A DNA stretch of 64,000 nt from Vombatus ursinus. Lineage: Eukaryota > Chordata > Mammalia > Diprotodontia > Vombatidae. The stretch's first letter is position 1. The number at the start of each line of letters is the position of its first letter. The stretch spans positions 10,402,074 through 10,466,073 of the forward strand of contig NW_020945064.1 of NCBI RefSeq assembly GCF_900497805.2, read 5' to 3'. Below the pieces are notes generated by a model. That model was not told the origin of the DNA, did not search any database, and saw only the letters and a program-made list of their open reading frames with translations. Made by a program: the position numbers and the translations under genes. Of this stretch, positions 31,380 to 42,735 are shown piece after piece.

Positions 31380-31770
31380 GTAATCTACCTTCCAGAATTA
31401 TTTCACATTATTCCACTTCATGCACCCTGTGTGCCATTTAAACTTGCTGACTTCATGTCTTTCACATGCAATATTCCATTTCTTGCCTCCATGCTTATGC
31501 ACAGGAATACTCACCCCTCCTTACCTTTGTCTTAAAACCCTTAGCTCCGTTCCAGGTTCAGTTCTAATGCCATTCCTATGCCACACAAGCACATTCCTTG
31601 TGACCCTCCAAGCTTTTGTGCTCTCCACATATGCCTGTGAAATAACATTACATCTATTTTGTACTTATATTTTATTACCTGTGTAGGTATTGTATCTGCC
31701 CCAGTAAGTGTGAGTTCCTTGAAAGAGGAATTATCACTTTTTTTTTTGCTTTGTTTCTCTAGGATCTGGC
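31380..31770 (+). mobile_element. L2 3' region
   Basis: Sense L2: TCACATTATTCCACTTCATG, TGCTTATGCACAGGAATACT, then tail GTGAGTTCCTTGAAAGAGGA. Frames here are L2-derived. A (TGC)n run follows at 31793-31818. Confidence 0.75.
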
Positions 31771-31899
31771 AAGGTGTGCTCCAAAGTTATTGGTTGTTGT
31801 TGCTGCTGCTGCTGCTGTTAAGGAGGCAGGACACAGCCTATGGTTTCAGTGGTTTAGGAAACTCCCACTGAGGAAACTCCTACCAATGGAGGCAAGCAC

Positions 31900-32025
31900 T
31901 TGTTTTCTAATTTATAGTCTTAGGGCTCTGAGGGGTTAGAGGACTTCCCCAGAATGAAAATGCTAGAATATGTCAGAGGAGTCTAGGTGTTCCTGACTCT
32001 GAGTATACTTCTCATCCAACACACT
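31900..32025 (-). mobile_element. MIR, diverged
   Basis: GAGGGGTTAGAGGACTTCCC then TCAGAGGAGTCTAGGTGTTC. Confidence 0.5.
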
Positions 32026-32140
32026 GTGTGTGTGTATGTGTGTGTGTGTGTGTGTGTATAAATATATATACACATATACACATGCATACACCATACACAT
32101 ACATGCATGTATATATGTATATACATATATATATATTCAT
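32023..32140. repeat. (TG)n and (TA/CA)n microsatellite
   Basis: TG run followed by TATATACACATATACACATG-type alternation; a Z-DNA or cruciform-prone alternating purine-pyrimidine block. Confidence 0.92.
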
Positions 32141-33637
32141 CATTAGCTTTGCTTGCTAGTGCCAGCTCAGTCTAAGCATTGACATAGCATGCTGTTTTTA
32201 CAGTGCCCTGCCATTCATTTATATTCCTCCTCCATTACCTGTTCTTCCTTCTATCTTCTGTATACATCTTTTCAATATCTTAAGTTGCATGAGGACCTCC
32301 CTATGCATCCATATCAAGTTCTTTCAAAAGCTCCTTCATTTCCTCCCCCATCCTTGAGAACTTTCCATCCTTCCCTGGCTGACTCCCCTGGTAGAATTTT
32401 AGTCTGTGGCAAACAATAGACTCCTTTGATGAAACCCAAGAAATCTGCTCTCCCCAAATCGAGAGTTCTTGTTGGAACTCTAACAAGAGAAAACTGCCTG
32501 CTCTTCGCCTTTGAGCAGCCACCTGCCCCTAAGTTTCTCCTCACTTCTACTTCAGCAGTCAGTTTCTCAATTTTGTCCTTTTGGTTCCTTTTTGTTCTTT
32601 TCTCATTTGTTAAATAAAGCAGTTGAGGTTGGAGTCCCTTCCAACTCTAAAATTGTAAGATGGAAATTTTCTTGCCGAATTCTCACATTGAAGGGAATGC
32701 CAAGATTCTGCCTACACACTTTAGGAAACTCTGGTCTAGGGGAAGAAATGTTAGACTGAGAGTCAGGGAGCTTGGCTGCTAGACCCAGATCTTCCACTGA
32801 TTTGGTTTCCTCCAGAGTTGTTGCAAAAAGTCGTGATTTGGGATTCAGACCCAGTGCAACTGGGGCTTTGTCTCCGGGCACCAAAATTTAGAGGGCAATG
32901 ATAGAATCTACAGAGTGGAAAAATGGAATTAGAATGAAAAATTAGTTATAAACACAGGGGAGGTGGGTTCCTCATGCGTACCCATTTGAGGACTTGCTTT
33001 ATGCCTTTTGTTCTGGTAATGCATACTGATTTCCCCAACACCAAAGCCCAGTCATTTATACACACTAGATTAGAAATTAGATTTGATTTAATCTCTACAA
33101 TAATGAGGCTGTAATAATTGATCTCTAAGTACAATTGTGGCTGAAACATTCTGTGCTCTTCAGGTAACAAGAAATACCAATCCTGAAAGTTTAAAAGTTC
33201 AACTAAATGCCCTTCATTAGTACATGATAGAAATATCTTCAACATTTTTTTTATCTTAACATAATTTCCTTTCAATTTCCTGTGATAACATCGGCAGTGC
33301 TTTCGTTAAATTTTTTTAAAGAACTATCAATGTGGAGCCTGGAGCCTCAGAGGTCTTTGAATGGTCACCTTTGTGTGAGCTCAATTTTATTTATCTCTTC
33401 AAAATGGAATAATTCTAAGGATGTATTTGAAAGCATCTACTACCTAGAGCACTTGAATAGTAATGTAATAGAAAAGCTGCTAACTTCTGAGCAGAAGTAG
33501 GTCTTTAACAACTTTCTTGAATTCAAATTGGTTGAGGCACATTACTTCTCTTTTTTTCCTATTCCCTCCCTCCCCAACTCATCCAAGTAGGAGGCAACTG
33601 GTGTGATAAAAACCATTCTAGAACTAGAGCTCCAATC
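32141..33637. other. no gene seen; mostly unique, one MIR at 32738-32810
   Basis: Several frames of 60-109 codons on both strands, none with domain features. The MIR scrap reads AATGTTAGACTGAGAGTCAG. Nothing else recognised. Confidence 0.5.
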
Positions 33638-34782
33638 TGAAAGAAATGATTACTAAATAACAAATTATTGGGGAGATCTCTGACCTTGCCCCCAAATTTA
33701 TCCCTACCCTAGACCATCTTATCTAGATGGATTTGTTGTCCCACCCAACTAAAAAACCTTACAAAGAGATTCTAGTCCAGTGAAATATGGTACATTATGT
33801 TTTAGTTGGCCTTGTCTTGATGGGGATGGACCCCCTTTTGTCTAGATTGCCCTAGACGGGGCTGGTCTGGTTAATGGATAAGTCTCTTTGTCCAAGACTG
33901 AATGATTAAAGACATATCCCCAAGTCCCTCATTAGAATGGGTCCATCTCAAGGATCCACATGTATAAAAATATTAATAGCAGCTCTTTTTGTGATGGCAA
34001 AGAATTGGAAATTAAGGATATGCCTATCAGGTGGGGAATGGCTGAACAAGTTGTGACACATAAATGTAAAGGATTACTATTGTGCTATAAGAAATGATGA
34101 GCAGGCAGACTTCAGAAAAATCTGGAAAAACTTATATGAACTGATGCTGAGTGAAGTGAGCAGAACCAGGAGAACGTTGTACATGGTAACAGCCACGTTG
34201 TGTGATGACTAACTTTGATAGACTTACCTCTTCTTAGCAAAGGAAGGATCTAAGACAGCTCAAAAGATTCATGATGGAAAATGTTGTCCACATCCAGAGA
34301 AAGAATTATGGACTCTGAATGCAGATTGAAGCATATTATTTACTCTCTCTCCTTTTTTTTTTCTTTTTTTTTTTGTTTTGTTTCTTTTCTCGTGCTTCCT
34401 CTCATTGGTCCTAATTTTTCTTTACAACATGACTAATGTGAAAATAGGTTTAATATAAATGTATATGTAGAGCCTATGTCAAATTGCACACTATCTTGGG
34501 ATGGGTGGAAGGAAGAGATGGGGAGAAAATTTGGAACTCAAAATCTTTTGGAAGTGAATGTTGAAAACTAAAAATAAATAAGTAAATTTATATAAATACA
34601 AAAAAGAATGGGTTCATCTCTCATCATAATATTCATTCTTCTCATTAGTTGGCATATGAGCATGAGCCGTCTTTGGCATTCGAGAGTGCCACTGATCCCT
34701 TTTTATTAATTGTCCACTAGCATAATTCACAAAATGATTAATTATCCAGAATTACTCTCAAACTTTTTATTTATATGTCACA
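33638..34782 (+). mobile_element. solo LTR, same family as 27859, split by L1
   Basis: Begins TGAAAGAAATGATTAC and ends ATATGTCACA; flanks AATC and AATT nearly match. Without the L1 it is about 474 bp, similar to the other copy. Shared words: TTGGGGAGAT near the start and AAAATGATTAA near the end. A fossil without internal region; older than the L1 inside it. Confidence 0.6.
33950..34604 (+). mobile_element. 5'-truncated L1 with 16-bp target duplication
   Basis: L1 3' end: GGTGGGGAATGGCTGAACAA, TATGAACTGATGCTGAGTGA, 3' UTR with a TTTTTTTTTCTTTT tract and GGAACTCAAAATCTTTTGG. Flanked by AGAATGGGTCCATCTC (33934-33949) and AGAATGGGTTCATCTC (34605-34620). Inserted by target-primed reverse transcription into an LTR. 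Confidence 0.95.
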
Positions 34783-34784
34783 AA

Positions 34785-34925
34785 TTCCAGCTCTGACACT
34801 TAACTTGTGTGACCTTGGACAATTCAGTTCCCCTTTTTAGGCCTGTTTCTTCAGTTGTAGAAGGGGGACTTGAGCAAGATGACCAGTCCTATCTCTTCTG
34901 GCTTTAAATCTATGGTGCTTTCTCC
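34785..34925 (+). mobile_element. MIR
   Basis: ATTCCAGCTCTGACACTTAA, TGTGTGACCTTGGACAATTC, CAAGATGACCAGTCCTATC. Confidence 0.75.
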
Positions 34926-35021
34926 TCACCCTTCCTCCCAAAGGAATTTTTACTCAAAGCTCCTTTTAAGCATAAAATATTCAATTTCCCTAACAGTCAC
35001 ACAACATTGCAAGAGGTTTTT

Positions 35022-35056
35022 GTGGTGTGTGTGTGTGCGTGTGTGTGTGTGTGTGC
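35022..35056. repeat. (TG)n microsatellite
   Basis: TG run interrupted by CG. Confidence 0.9.
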
Positions 35057-35059
35057 GTC

Positions 35060-35574
35060 CTTTTCCCCTGCCCTTTTGAAAGGCTGAAGCTTAAGCTAAG
35101 GGCATCAGTTCAGCCCTCATAATGACCAGCAGGCTTACTAACTGTTAATCACCTAACCTTTTCACAATGGAAATTGGAGCCCTCTCATAATCCCTCTAAC
35201 AGCCTTTCCCAATTGTTCTTATCATTGAGGTGTTGTAGAATTTAGGCTGAGTAAACCTTTTACTCACAGCCACACACAAGGAAAGCCTAGGGATTTTATT
35301 GGCTTAGTAAGTGTTATTATCTGTGGGTGGCAACAGAAAATAGAAGCTTTTTTTAAAAAAAGGACCCATTAAGTTATCAATGTCTTTCCTAAAAATGTGG
35401 AAACAAAAATGAACTTCCCTAAACCTGGACAGGTAAATTAACAATTACGGAGTTTACATACCTGCTAGGGACTTTAGGGTAACTTATGCGTTGATATAAC
35501 TTTGCCTTCACAGTACCTATTATCTGAGTAGCTAGAATACTTTCCAAATCTGGAGAGTCAATGTGGTGCTCAGA
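35060..35574. other. no gene seen; unique-looking sequence
   Basis: No repeat or coding signal recognised. Confidence 0.5.
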
Positions 35575-35828
35575 TACCTAATAATAGCTAAAATGTATAC
35601 TGCCCTTGATATGTGTTAAACACTTTATAATTATTATCTCATTTGAACTTCACAACAACCCTAGGGGATAGGAGCTATTATAATCTCCATTTTACAGATG
35701 AGGAAACTGAGGCAAATAGTGGCTAAGTGACTTACCCAGGGTCATATGGCTAATAAGAATTTGAAGTCAGATTTGAACGGAGATCTTCCTGACTCCAGGC
35801 TGGGCACTCTATCCATTGTGCCCTCTGA
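35575..35828 (-). mobile_element. type C SINE
   Basis: TATTATCTCATTTGAACTTC, TTTACAGATGAGGAAACTGA, CTTCCTGACTCCAGGCTGGG, and the complement of a tRNA-like head at the high end. Confidence 0.9.
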
Positions 35829-35975
35829 GTCTCAGTTTCCCCTTCAGAAAAAATTGGCATAATGCTAAAAAGCCTATCACACAGGGTTATTGTGAGGATC
35901 AAATCAGGTGATGGAGGTAAAGGGCTTTACCACCAACTTTAAAGTGCTATATAAATGTTAGTTAATTTGTATTAT
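35829..35975 (+). mobile_element. type C SINE or MIR 3' part
   Basis: TCTCAGTTTCCCCTTCAG, AGGGTTATTGTGAGGATCAA, GTGCTATATAAATGTTAG. Confidence 0.8.
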
Positions 35976-36024
35976 TAATATAGTATTATATAAATATATA
36001 AATATAAATCAAAAGAATGGACTC

Positions 36025-36157
36025 AAGGCAGCTAGGTGCACAGTGGATAGAGCACCAGCCCTGAAATCAGGAGGACCTGAGTTCAGATCTGACCTTAGAC
36101 CAAACACTTACACTTACTAGCTGTGTGACCCTGGGCAAGTCACTTAACCTCAATTGC

Positions 36158-36184
<27 letters not shown>
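36025..36184 (+). mobile_element. type B SINE with exact 14-bp target duplication
   Basis: GGCAGCTAGGTGCACAGTGG, TGTGTGACCCTGGGCAAGTC, CCTCAATTGCC, then an A-tail of about 28. AAAAGAATGGACTC lies at 36011-36024 and 36185-36198. The long pure A-tail and perfect duplication suggest a young insertion. Confidence 0.96.
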
Positions 36185-36190
<6 letters not shown>

Positions 36191-36202
36191 ATGGACTCTC
36201 TA

Positions 36203-36435
36203 GAGGCAGACTGGCCAAGCAGATAGAATGCTTGCCTTGGAATCAGGATGATCTAAGTCTGAATCCGACCTCAGGAAGTCACTAGCTATGTGAGCCTGAA
36301 CAAGTACCAACCTCTCAGAGCCACAGTTTTCTCATCTGTAAAATGGAAAGAATAATATCACCTACCTTGCAGCATTGCTGTTGGAATCAAATGAGACAAT
36401 GTGTACAACGTGTCACACGTAAGCTATTGTTACCT
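36203..36435 (+). mobile_element. type C SINE
   Basis: AAGCAGATAGAATGCTTGCC, CATCTGTAAAATGGAAAGAA, GCATTGCTGTTGGAATCAAA. Confidence 0.85.
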
Positions 36436-36967
36436 ACACAAAGATGAGAAAGGTAGTGGTTATAATTGTCCCACCTACATTTACAAGTGGAGATGCACTT
36501 CAACTCCTCATTTTACAGATGGAGGATAGAGCAATGATGCCTTCTTCACCTGGCATTGACAGCAAATGACATTCCTCAGAAAATGGAACTCTTAAATCCA
36601 AGGCTCCAATAAAAAACCAGTCCTTCCTCCATCTCTTCCTCTGCCTTCCCTATTTCTGAATTTCTTCATCAAATTAAGTGGACTTTCCAGAAAACTAAAG
36701 GCTTATATGTACAAACTTTTAAAGTTTCAAATGTTCTCCATAAAATTTTTTCCTAAAATGCATGTAATCTGTTATTCATGGTCACCTCAAAGCCCTGGAT
36801 TCATACCAGCACAATGCAATGGGGACACTACCCCTCAAGCAAAGTATCTTAACATAGCCATGATATAAATAAATCATGCTTGAGTTTCCCCAAATGTGAT
36901 AAAAGGAGCCCCCAGCTCACATATAGGCATTAAAGGTACCAAATGCATATTTGATACAGGACAGTAG
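36436..36967. other. no gene seen; unique-looking sequence
   Basis: Nothing recognised. Confidence 0.5.
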
Positions 36968-37655
36968 TTAATAAGATGTAGATGGCCCTAAATCAGAGTT
37001 TTCTAAACTATGGGTTCTACCCCACTGGGAAAAGAGGGAATGAGATCCCCTCCTTGGAGCATAAAGCAACAGGTGAAATTATTACATATGCTCTAGGATA
37101 ACCCTTGAATAAACTAATCTACTTTTTTCAAAGAGAGTTCAAATCAAAGGTAACAAGAACAAAATTGACATGGGGTATTTGCTCTGACTACCATGATTAT
37201 CAAATGAAATATATGCAAACAAGGTTAAATCTGAGTCAGATTTGTGCCCACACCAGTACAAAGTGTGGATATAGTCTTCAACTCTCATTGTCATTCAGTA
37301 CAAGTTCATGACACAAATGAGTTGTTTTGAGCTGCTGACTGCCATTGATCATAAAGTGTGTAAACTAAAAGTTAAGCGGTCTCTGTGTAGAAGTATAAAA
37401 TGACATTATATCAATTTTATTTCTTAACACCATTCACTTTGCTAAGTGCTATACAAAAGCTAACTTTCAAAAAGTCAATTTTAAAATTTGAAATAACTTT
37501 AAAATGATTATAGATCAGTATTGGAAATTTTCAATCATTAATTTTAAATTTAATTGCCTTAAAATCTTATCTGTGTTTTAAAGTAAAATCATATCTCTTT
37601 GTGCCAGATAAACACACTAAGTGATCAGTCAATAAGCATTTAGTAAATAAGCATT
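36968..37655 (+). repeat. 0.7-kb direct repeat, copy 1 (possible hAT-Charlie relative)
   Basis: Matches 44702-45410 over its whole length at high-80s percent identity by eye; e.g. AGAGAGTTCAAATCAAAGGT and GATCATAAAGT occur in both. The start CAGAGTTTTCTAAACTATGG resembles Charlie-type hAT ends. No right-hand inverted end was found. The 68-codon frame inside is not conserved as a protein in the other copy beyond what DNA identity predicts. Confidence 0.7.
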
Positions 37656-37656
37656 T

Positions 37657-37736
37657 AGGGGGAAGGAGGGCAGAGGGAGGGAGAGAGAGAAAGAGAAAGA
37701 GAGGAGAGAGAGCGAGAAGAGAGAGACAGAGTGAAG

Positions 37737-37768
<32 letters not shown>

Positions 37769-37775
37769 GAGAGTG
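37657..37775. repeat. GA-rich and (GACA)n tract
   Basis: Purine-rich run ending in GACAGACAGACAGACAGAGA. Confidence 0.92.
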
Positions 37776-38056
37776 TGTCTCATAACAAACTTTTGTGTAA
37801 CACAGGAAAGGACAGTGCCAATCCCCTTGAATCTCAGTTAACAAATCATCTTGAGCTTCTTATATCCCATCAGTCAAGTACCAGTGGACACGTCACATTC
37901 CATGAGGACATGACCTTTTAATGTGTGCAACCAAAGAACCATGCACTTTAACTCCATCATATTGATTAAGGTGTTCATCAAATTGATCATTAACTTTCCT
38001 GATCATCCCTCTTACAGATATTATGTGCTCCAGTGTCTTCTTAAAGAAACTGAACT

Positions 38057-38234
38057 GGGGCAGCTAGGTGGTGCAGTGGATAGAGCACTGGCCTTGAAGT
38101 CAGGAGGATCTGAGTTCAAATCTGGCCTCAGACCAAACACTTGACACTTACTAGCTGTGTGACCCTGGGCAAGTCACTTAACCCCAATTGGCAAAAAAAA
38201 AGAAAAGAAAAGAATATCACTTTAAAAAAGAAAA
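38057..38234 (+). mobile_element. type B SINE with exact 14-bp target duplication
   Basis: GGGGCAGCTAGGTGGTGCAG, GAGTTCAAATCTGGCC, AACCCCAATTGGC, then an A-rich AAAAGAAAAG tail. AAAGAAACTGAACT at 38043-38056 and 38235-38248. Confidence 0.96.
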
Positions 38235-38334
38235 AAAGAAACTGAACTATCTGTAGCTTGGGAGAATAGTTTGACCACAGACTAAAAAAAGTAGAAAGAA
38301 GTAATAATCTATGAAACACTTAAAATCTGGCCTA

Positions 38335-38475
38335 GAATCACAGTGCATCAGAGGTACAAGGGCCTTAAAAAGTCATTTAGACCATTCCTCTCATTTCTCA
38401 GATGAGAAAACTGAGGTTCAGAGAGGGGAGTGATTTGCCTAAGGTCACACAGTGATGAAATAGCAGAGCCAAGAC
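38335..38475 (-). mobile_element. MIR
   Basis: CTCATTTCTCAGATGAGAAA, ACTGAGGTTCAGAGAGGGGA, TAAGGTCACACAGTGATG. 38530-38625 downstream may be a hAT scrap (GTGGAAAAAGTTTAGGAAGC). Confidence 0.8.
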
Positions 38476-38629
38476 CTTTCTACCATGACCTTGACTTAAA
38501 TCTTTGTTGGGGTAAGCAGAGAAGCTTCTTTAACTAGACCAGCATTTATAGGGTTTGAGACCCACAGTTTAAGAAGCACTGAAGGAGTCCCGAGTGGAAA
38601 AAGTTTAGGAAGCCCTGAAGTAGACCATC

Positions 38630-38745
38630 TAGATCTCGAGCTGAAGGGGAACATAAAGGAGGTCTAGTCCAACTCTCTCATTTTGCAGATGGGGAAACTG
38701 AGGTCAGGAGAAGTTAATTATGTGCCTAATGTCACATAGATATCG
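38630..38745 (-). mobile_element. MIR
   Basis: AGGTCTAGTCCAACTCTCTC, TTGCAGATGGGGAAACTGAG. Confidence 0.8.
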
Positions 38746-38754
38746 GATAATATC

Positions 38755-38996
38755 TGGGCAACTAAATGGCATGGTGGATAGAGTGCTGGAACTGGAGTTG
38801 GGAGGCCCTGAGTTCAGATCCAACCTCAGACACTTATTGGTTGTACGATCCTGGGCAACTCATTTAGCCCTGCTTGCCTCAGTTTCTTCATCCGTAAAAT
38901 GAGCTGGAGAAGGGAATGGCAAACCACTCCAGTGTCTTCGCAAAGAAAACCTCAAATGGGGTCACAGAGAATCAGACATGGTTGAAGACGACTCAA
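38755..38996 (+). mobile_element. type A SINE, full length
   Basis: GGCAACTAAATGGCATGGTG, AAAATGAGCTGGAGAAGG, CCACTCCAGTGTCTTCGC. Probable target duplication GGATAATATCT and GGATAATAGCT. Confidence 0.94.
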
Positions 38997-38999
38997 AAA

Positions 39000-39914
39000 C
39001 AAGGATAATAGCTAGGATCCTTTCTAGCACCATTATGATGTGACCCTAAGATAGACGTTCCATCCTAGAACTCTTGCTCACATTGTGATAGAATTCAATT
39101 TAGGAAACATGGTTGGTCTAATTTTAAAGTTCTCTGACTCTTTCTGTGGCCACACTAAAAAGGTGTGTTAGCACCTCCTGCGGACACAACTTTCTTGATT
39201 AAACTGTACCAGACTATGACTAAAGACTTTATCTCCCCAGTGTACAATCAGAAGAATAAAAGGATATTGGGGAAACGGAGGGGTGGAGAAAAAATAGGTA
39301 GTACACTGTATGTTGGCTCAGTAGGGTGGTGGAACATCCTGGGAATATTCAAAATGCCAAATTTCCAGGGTTCTCTGTGCTTTCTAGAATATTCCATTTT
39401 CTCATCAGTGCTAGCTTTGCTAGCTTGGGAGGGGTCTGTCACGTTGCCTCGTGATCACTTTTGACAGGAGGGTTGACAAAGAAAAACAAGAAATGTTTCC
39501 CCGCCGTCCCAAAGACTCTTTGATGCTAGAATGCAAACAGGCAAACGAGTAAATAAATCCCATCCTTGGCTTGAGTTGAGGGCCTGTTCCCTCAGTGGAC
39601 GATGTTAACCTCGAGCCAGGGTTCCATGTTCTGTTGTATTTTCGGTCTTAACCCATACAAACAAAGGAAGTGGTTTCCTGGGAACCAAAACCACATGAAA
39701 GCCTTTTGGAGAGCTCCCTGCTTCTCTTGACTTCCTCTGGGTTTAGTGGTCCGCGAGTCCATTCACAAAGAGAAATGGGTACCTTGGACCCACATCCGAT
39801 CCGATGAGCAATCTGACTTGGGAGAACTGACCCCACAACTATAATGCCTGTAAGCCAAGAAGGTGAGTTTTACCCTTCTAATTTTGTACCTATAAGTTAC
39901 ACACAAAAAAAAGC
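39000..39914. other. no gene seen; unique-looking sequence
   Basis: No repeat recognised; frames of 60-99 codons without features. A donor-like AAGGTGAGTTTT at about 39859 has no supporting open exon. Confidence 0.5.
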
Positions 39915-40140
39915 AATGTGACATAGGAGATAAACGGTTAGCCTTGGCATCAGGAAGACCTAGGGTCAAGGCCTGCCTCTGCCACACACTAACTGTGTGA
40001 CCATGAGCACATCATTTAATTTCTTAGTGCCTTAGGCAACTAATTCTTTATGACTATAAGTTACAAATAAATTATCTATCTGTATCAGTGGAGGGGATTT
40101 CTTCAATGGGAGTTCATTACACAGTGAAGCCATAGGTCAA
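39915..40140 (+). mobile_element. type D SINE
   Basis: GCATCAGGAAGACCTAGGGT, TAACTGTGTGACCATGAGCA, TTAGTGCCTTAGGCAAC, then TATGACTATAAGTTACAAAT. The 3' region is shared with 54540-54760. Confidence 0.75.
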
Positions 40141-40739
40141 GGGGAAAAATGTAGGAAGTTTGACCAGAGGAATCTGATCAAAGTGAAGGTGGCAGCACTG
40201 GAAAGAAGAGTAGAGCTATACAGACCTTTTATGGACTATGTGAGTCCCTTGTGTTATTCTGTCTATAGAGTGAAACAAATACTGTTTTGTATCTTGTATA
40301 CATTGTTGGCTCGAGTGCTTGCAAGGGAGTTAGGGCCCTTTTAATGACATTAATGGATATCTAGACATGAGCTATTGCTCTGAAGTTCCCAGGGCAAAGT
40401 TCGACAGGAGAGTAAAATTAACTGGAGTTATTGTTTGAGAGGTAGGCCAAAGGTTGTACTCTTTTTGTGTAGGCCAAGGTTTTGGGTGCTGGACCACAGG
40501 TTTCAAAAAATCCATGTATATTTTTACCTGATATTGTTATGAGCAAGAAGCCTGAAGAGAAACCCAATGCCCCAAGAAAGAACACTTACTTAGGAATCTG
40601 CAGACCTGAGTTTAAATCCCCCTAGGAGGTTTATTATAGAAGGTACCATTTGTTCTTGACCTTAAATGTATAATGAGATTTCAAAGCATCAAAGATAAAG
40701 AACTAAGAGGGAGAGTATGAAAACCATTCAATGTTAAAG
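40141..40739. other. no gene seen
   Basis: Mostly unique; a SINE scrap at about 40575-40625 (GCAGACCTGAGTTTAAATCC). Confidence 0.5.
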
Positions 40740-40940
40740 CTAAAAGAGGTCATAAGCTCATAGATTTGGAGGTGGAGGGTACTTCAGAAACCATTTAATC
40801 CAACCCCTTCATTGCACAGATGAGAAAGTTAAGATATAGAAAGGAGAATTTACTTGTCTTAAACAGATATTGAGTATCCAAGCTGAGAATCTAATCCAGA
40901 TTCCCCAACTCAAAGTCAGAATTCTTTCCACTATACCATG
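40740..40940 (-). mobile_element. MIR
   Basis: CATTTAATCCAACCCCTTCA, TTGCACAGATGAGAAAGTTA, TTCTTTCCACTATACCATG. Confidence 0.8.
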
Positions 40941-40991
40941 TTAGATTTCCAAAATAAGATAACAAATAAGCAACAAGTTGAGTTGAAAATA

Positions 40992-41094
40992 ACTGATGAA
41001 TTGCTTATTGCATCTATACATACTGCTGGGGCAACCCTCATGGCACCCAGTGGGAAATAAAAAGATACATTGGTTAATAATACTAGCAGAGGTG
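40992..41094 (+). repeat. 103-bp inverted repeat, left (donor) arm
   Basis: Reverse complement of 42633-42735 with one mismatch. Lies in sequence with no recognised repeat. Sample: TGGCACCCAGTGGGAAATAA here, its complement TTATTTCCCACTGGGTGCCA there. Confidence 0.95.
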
Positions 41095-42099
41095 TCTGTG
41101 TTTGGTATGAAAACCAGCAAGGCATTTATTTCATACACACTAGTCTGAGTGGAGTTTCCTTTTTTCCTTAACTACTTTGCATTCTCAATTTGCCCTCTCC
41201 CCACTAATCTCTAACCCTATCCCACAAAGAGCAGTTATCAACTCCAGCATCACACGAAGGGCCATTGACGTCACAGCTCTGATTTCCACTTTGTACCTTA
41301 GAAATGGAGCTCTTGACATGTTGTATTCAAAATGTACAACTCTGGCTAATTAGAAGGCTAAAAATGCAACTTAATGAATTCAAGACTTGTTTATGTTGAA
41401 CTGCCAAAGAGTTTGGCTTTGAGAAGGCGTGATTTGGTGAGCATCTGATTGCAGACCATGTGGAATTCCATATGTTCAAGAGACTGGAAGGGGGTTTTAT
41501 TGAACTATTGTCTAGAATGAGAACGAATTTCCTACTACCTCATAAGGACTTCTAAGCAGAGTTGACAAAGGATTTATCATAATTATTGCTCTGGCCAGGG
41601 CTGTGATTATAAATGATACACGTGTAAATTTTGTTTATAAAGGTTCTATGTCACAATTAAAACATGCTGCAAAGTTCTCTTTTTTTCTTTTCTTTTCTCC
41701 CAGTGATTTGCTTTAGAATGTCTCTTTTTTTTTCTCCAAAATGAATACCTGCCAGAGATTTGCTTTTGATATAACAGACTCCATCCCCCACCCCTTAAAA
41801 AGAGAGAGAGAGAGAACTTTTGAGAAGCTTTTGATCTGTCAATTTTAGATGAAACCCCTAAGAAAGCTGTTTAGGCATCATTGTTTTCCCCTAACCCTTC
41901 TTTTAAAAGACACAAGCTGAAAGAGGTTTAGAGGTGCCATTCCCTGTTCTATCATCCTACTCCCCCTCCAGGGCCAACTATTTTAAATAATACAATGTGT
42001 CAAGGAGCATGTGGAAGAAGGGAAGGGGATTCAGGACTGGGGGGGACAAAGAGAGATTTGGGGCAGGGAGGAAGCATAAAAATGTGGTTATAGTTTGAC
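41095..42099. other. repeat-poor interval, no gene seen
   Basis: About 1 kb without recognisable repeats, apart from pyrimidine runs near 41690 and 41725 and a GA run at 41805. Candidate place to look for conserved noncoding sequence. Confidence 0.45.
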
Positions 42100-42275
42100 A
42101 GAAAAATCACAGAATTTTAGAGCTAAAAAGGGCCTTAGAGATCAATTCATTCAAATTTCTCATTTTACGCAGGAGGAAGCTGAGGCCTACAGAGCAGGAT
42201 TGGCATATCGAGGGTCATAATTCAAGTTGGTGATGGCATTGGGAAGAACTCAGGTCTTCTATATCCTTAGACAGT
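42100..42275 (-). mobile_element. MIR
   Basis: ATTTTAGAGCTAAAAAGGGC, GGAGGAAGCTGAGGCCTAC. Confidence 0.75.
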
Positions 42276-42632
42276 TTACATTGCCTTCTTCCCATTATCA
42301 AAATTTCATCTCAGTTAAATTATCAAATTTACAAATAGATAGCCATTAGTTAGATTGTCTGGGATTTATCTTCCAATGGAAGATGCATGAAATATATAGG
42401 TTTGCCCTATATAATACTTAAAAATTCAGATTTACCCAACAGATAGATTAGATGTGATTATTGAGGATTCTTCGTCTTTTTTTTTTGATGATACTAAGAG
42501 TGTGCTATTTATATACTAATACTTAAAGTGATCTAAAATGTATTGCTGGCTGAGAATTTCAGGGTTGGAAGGGATCTCAGATGCAATCCAATCCAACCTG
42601 TAGCTGAACGAAAATGACCTCCACAGCATACC

Positions 42633-42735
42633 CACCTCTGCTAGTATTATTAACCAATGTATCTTTTTATTTCCCACTGGGTGCCATGAGGGTTGCCCCA
42701 GCAGTATGTGTAGATGCAATAAGCAATTCATCAGT
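42633..42735 (-). repeat. 103-bp inverted repeat, right (copy) arm inside L3
   Basis: Inverted copy of 40992-41094, 1.5 kb away. It stands where L3 copies normally have about 40-50 bp between the ACATACCCA-like and AGTGAGGGGAACCC blocks, so it seems to have replaced target bases. Confidence 0.93.

Noticed and set aside
27859-34782. The two related LTRs as the ends of one provirus
   Set aside because: The first has its own matching 4-bp flanks and no retroviral sequence after it, the copies are quite diverged, and the sequence between is ordinary genomic repeats.
39850-39870. Splice-donor-like AAGGTGAGTTTT
   Set aside because: No supported exon, acceptor or protein match accompanies it.
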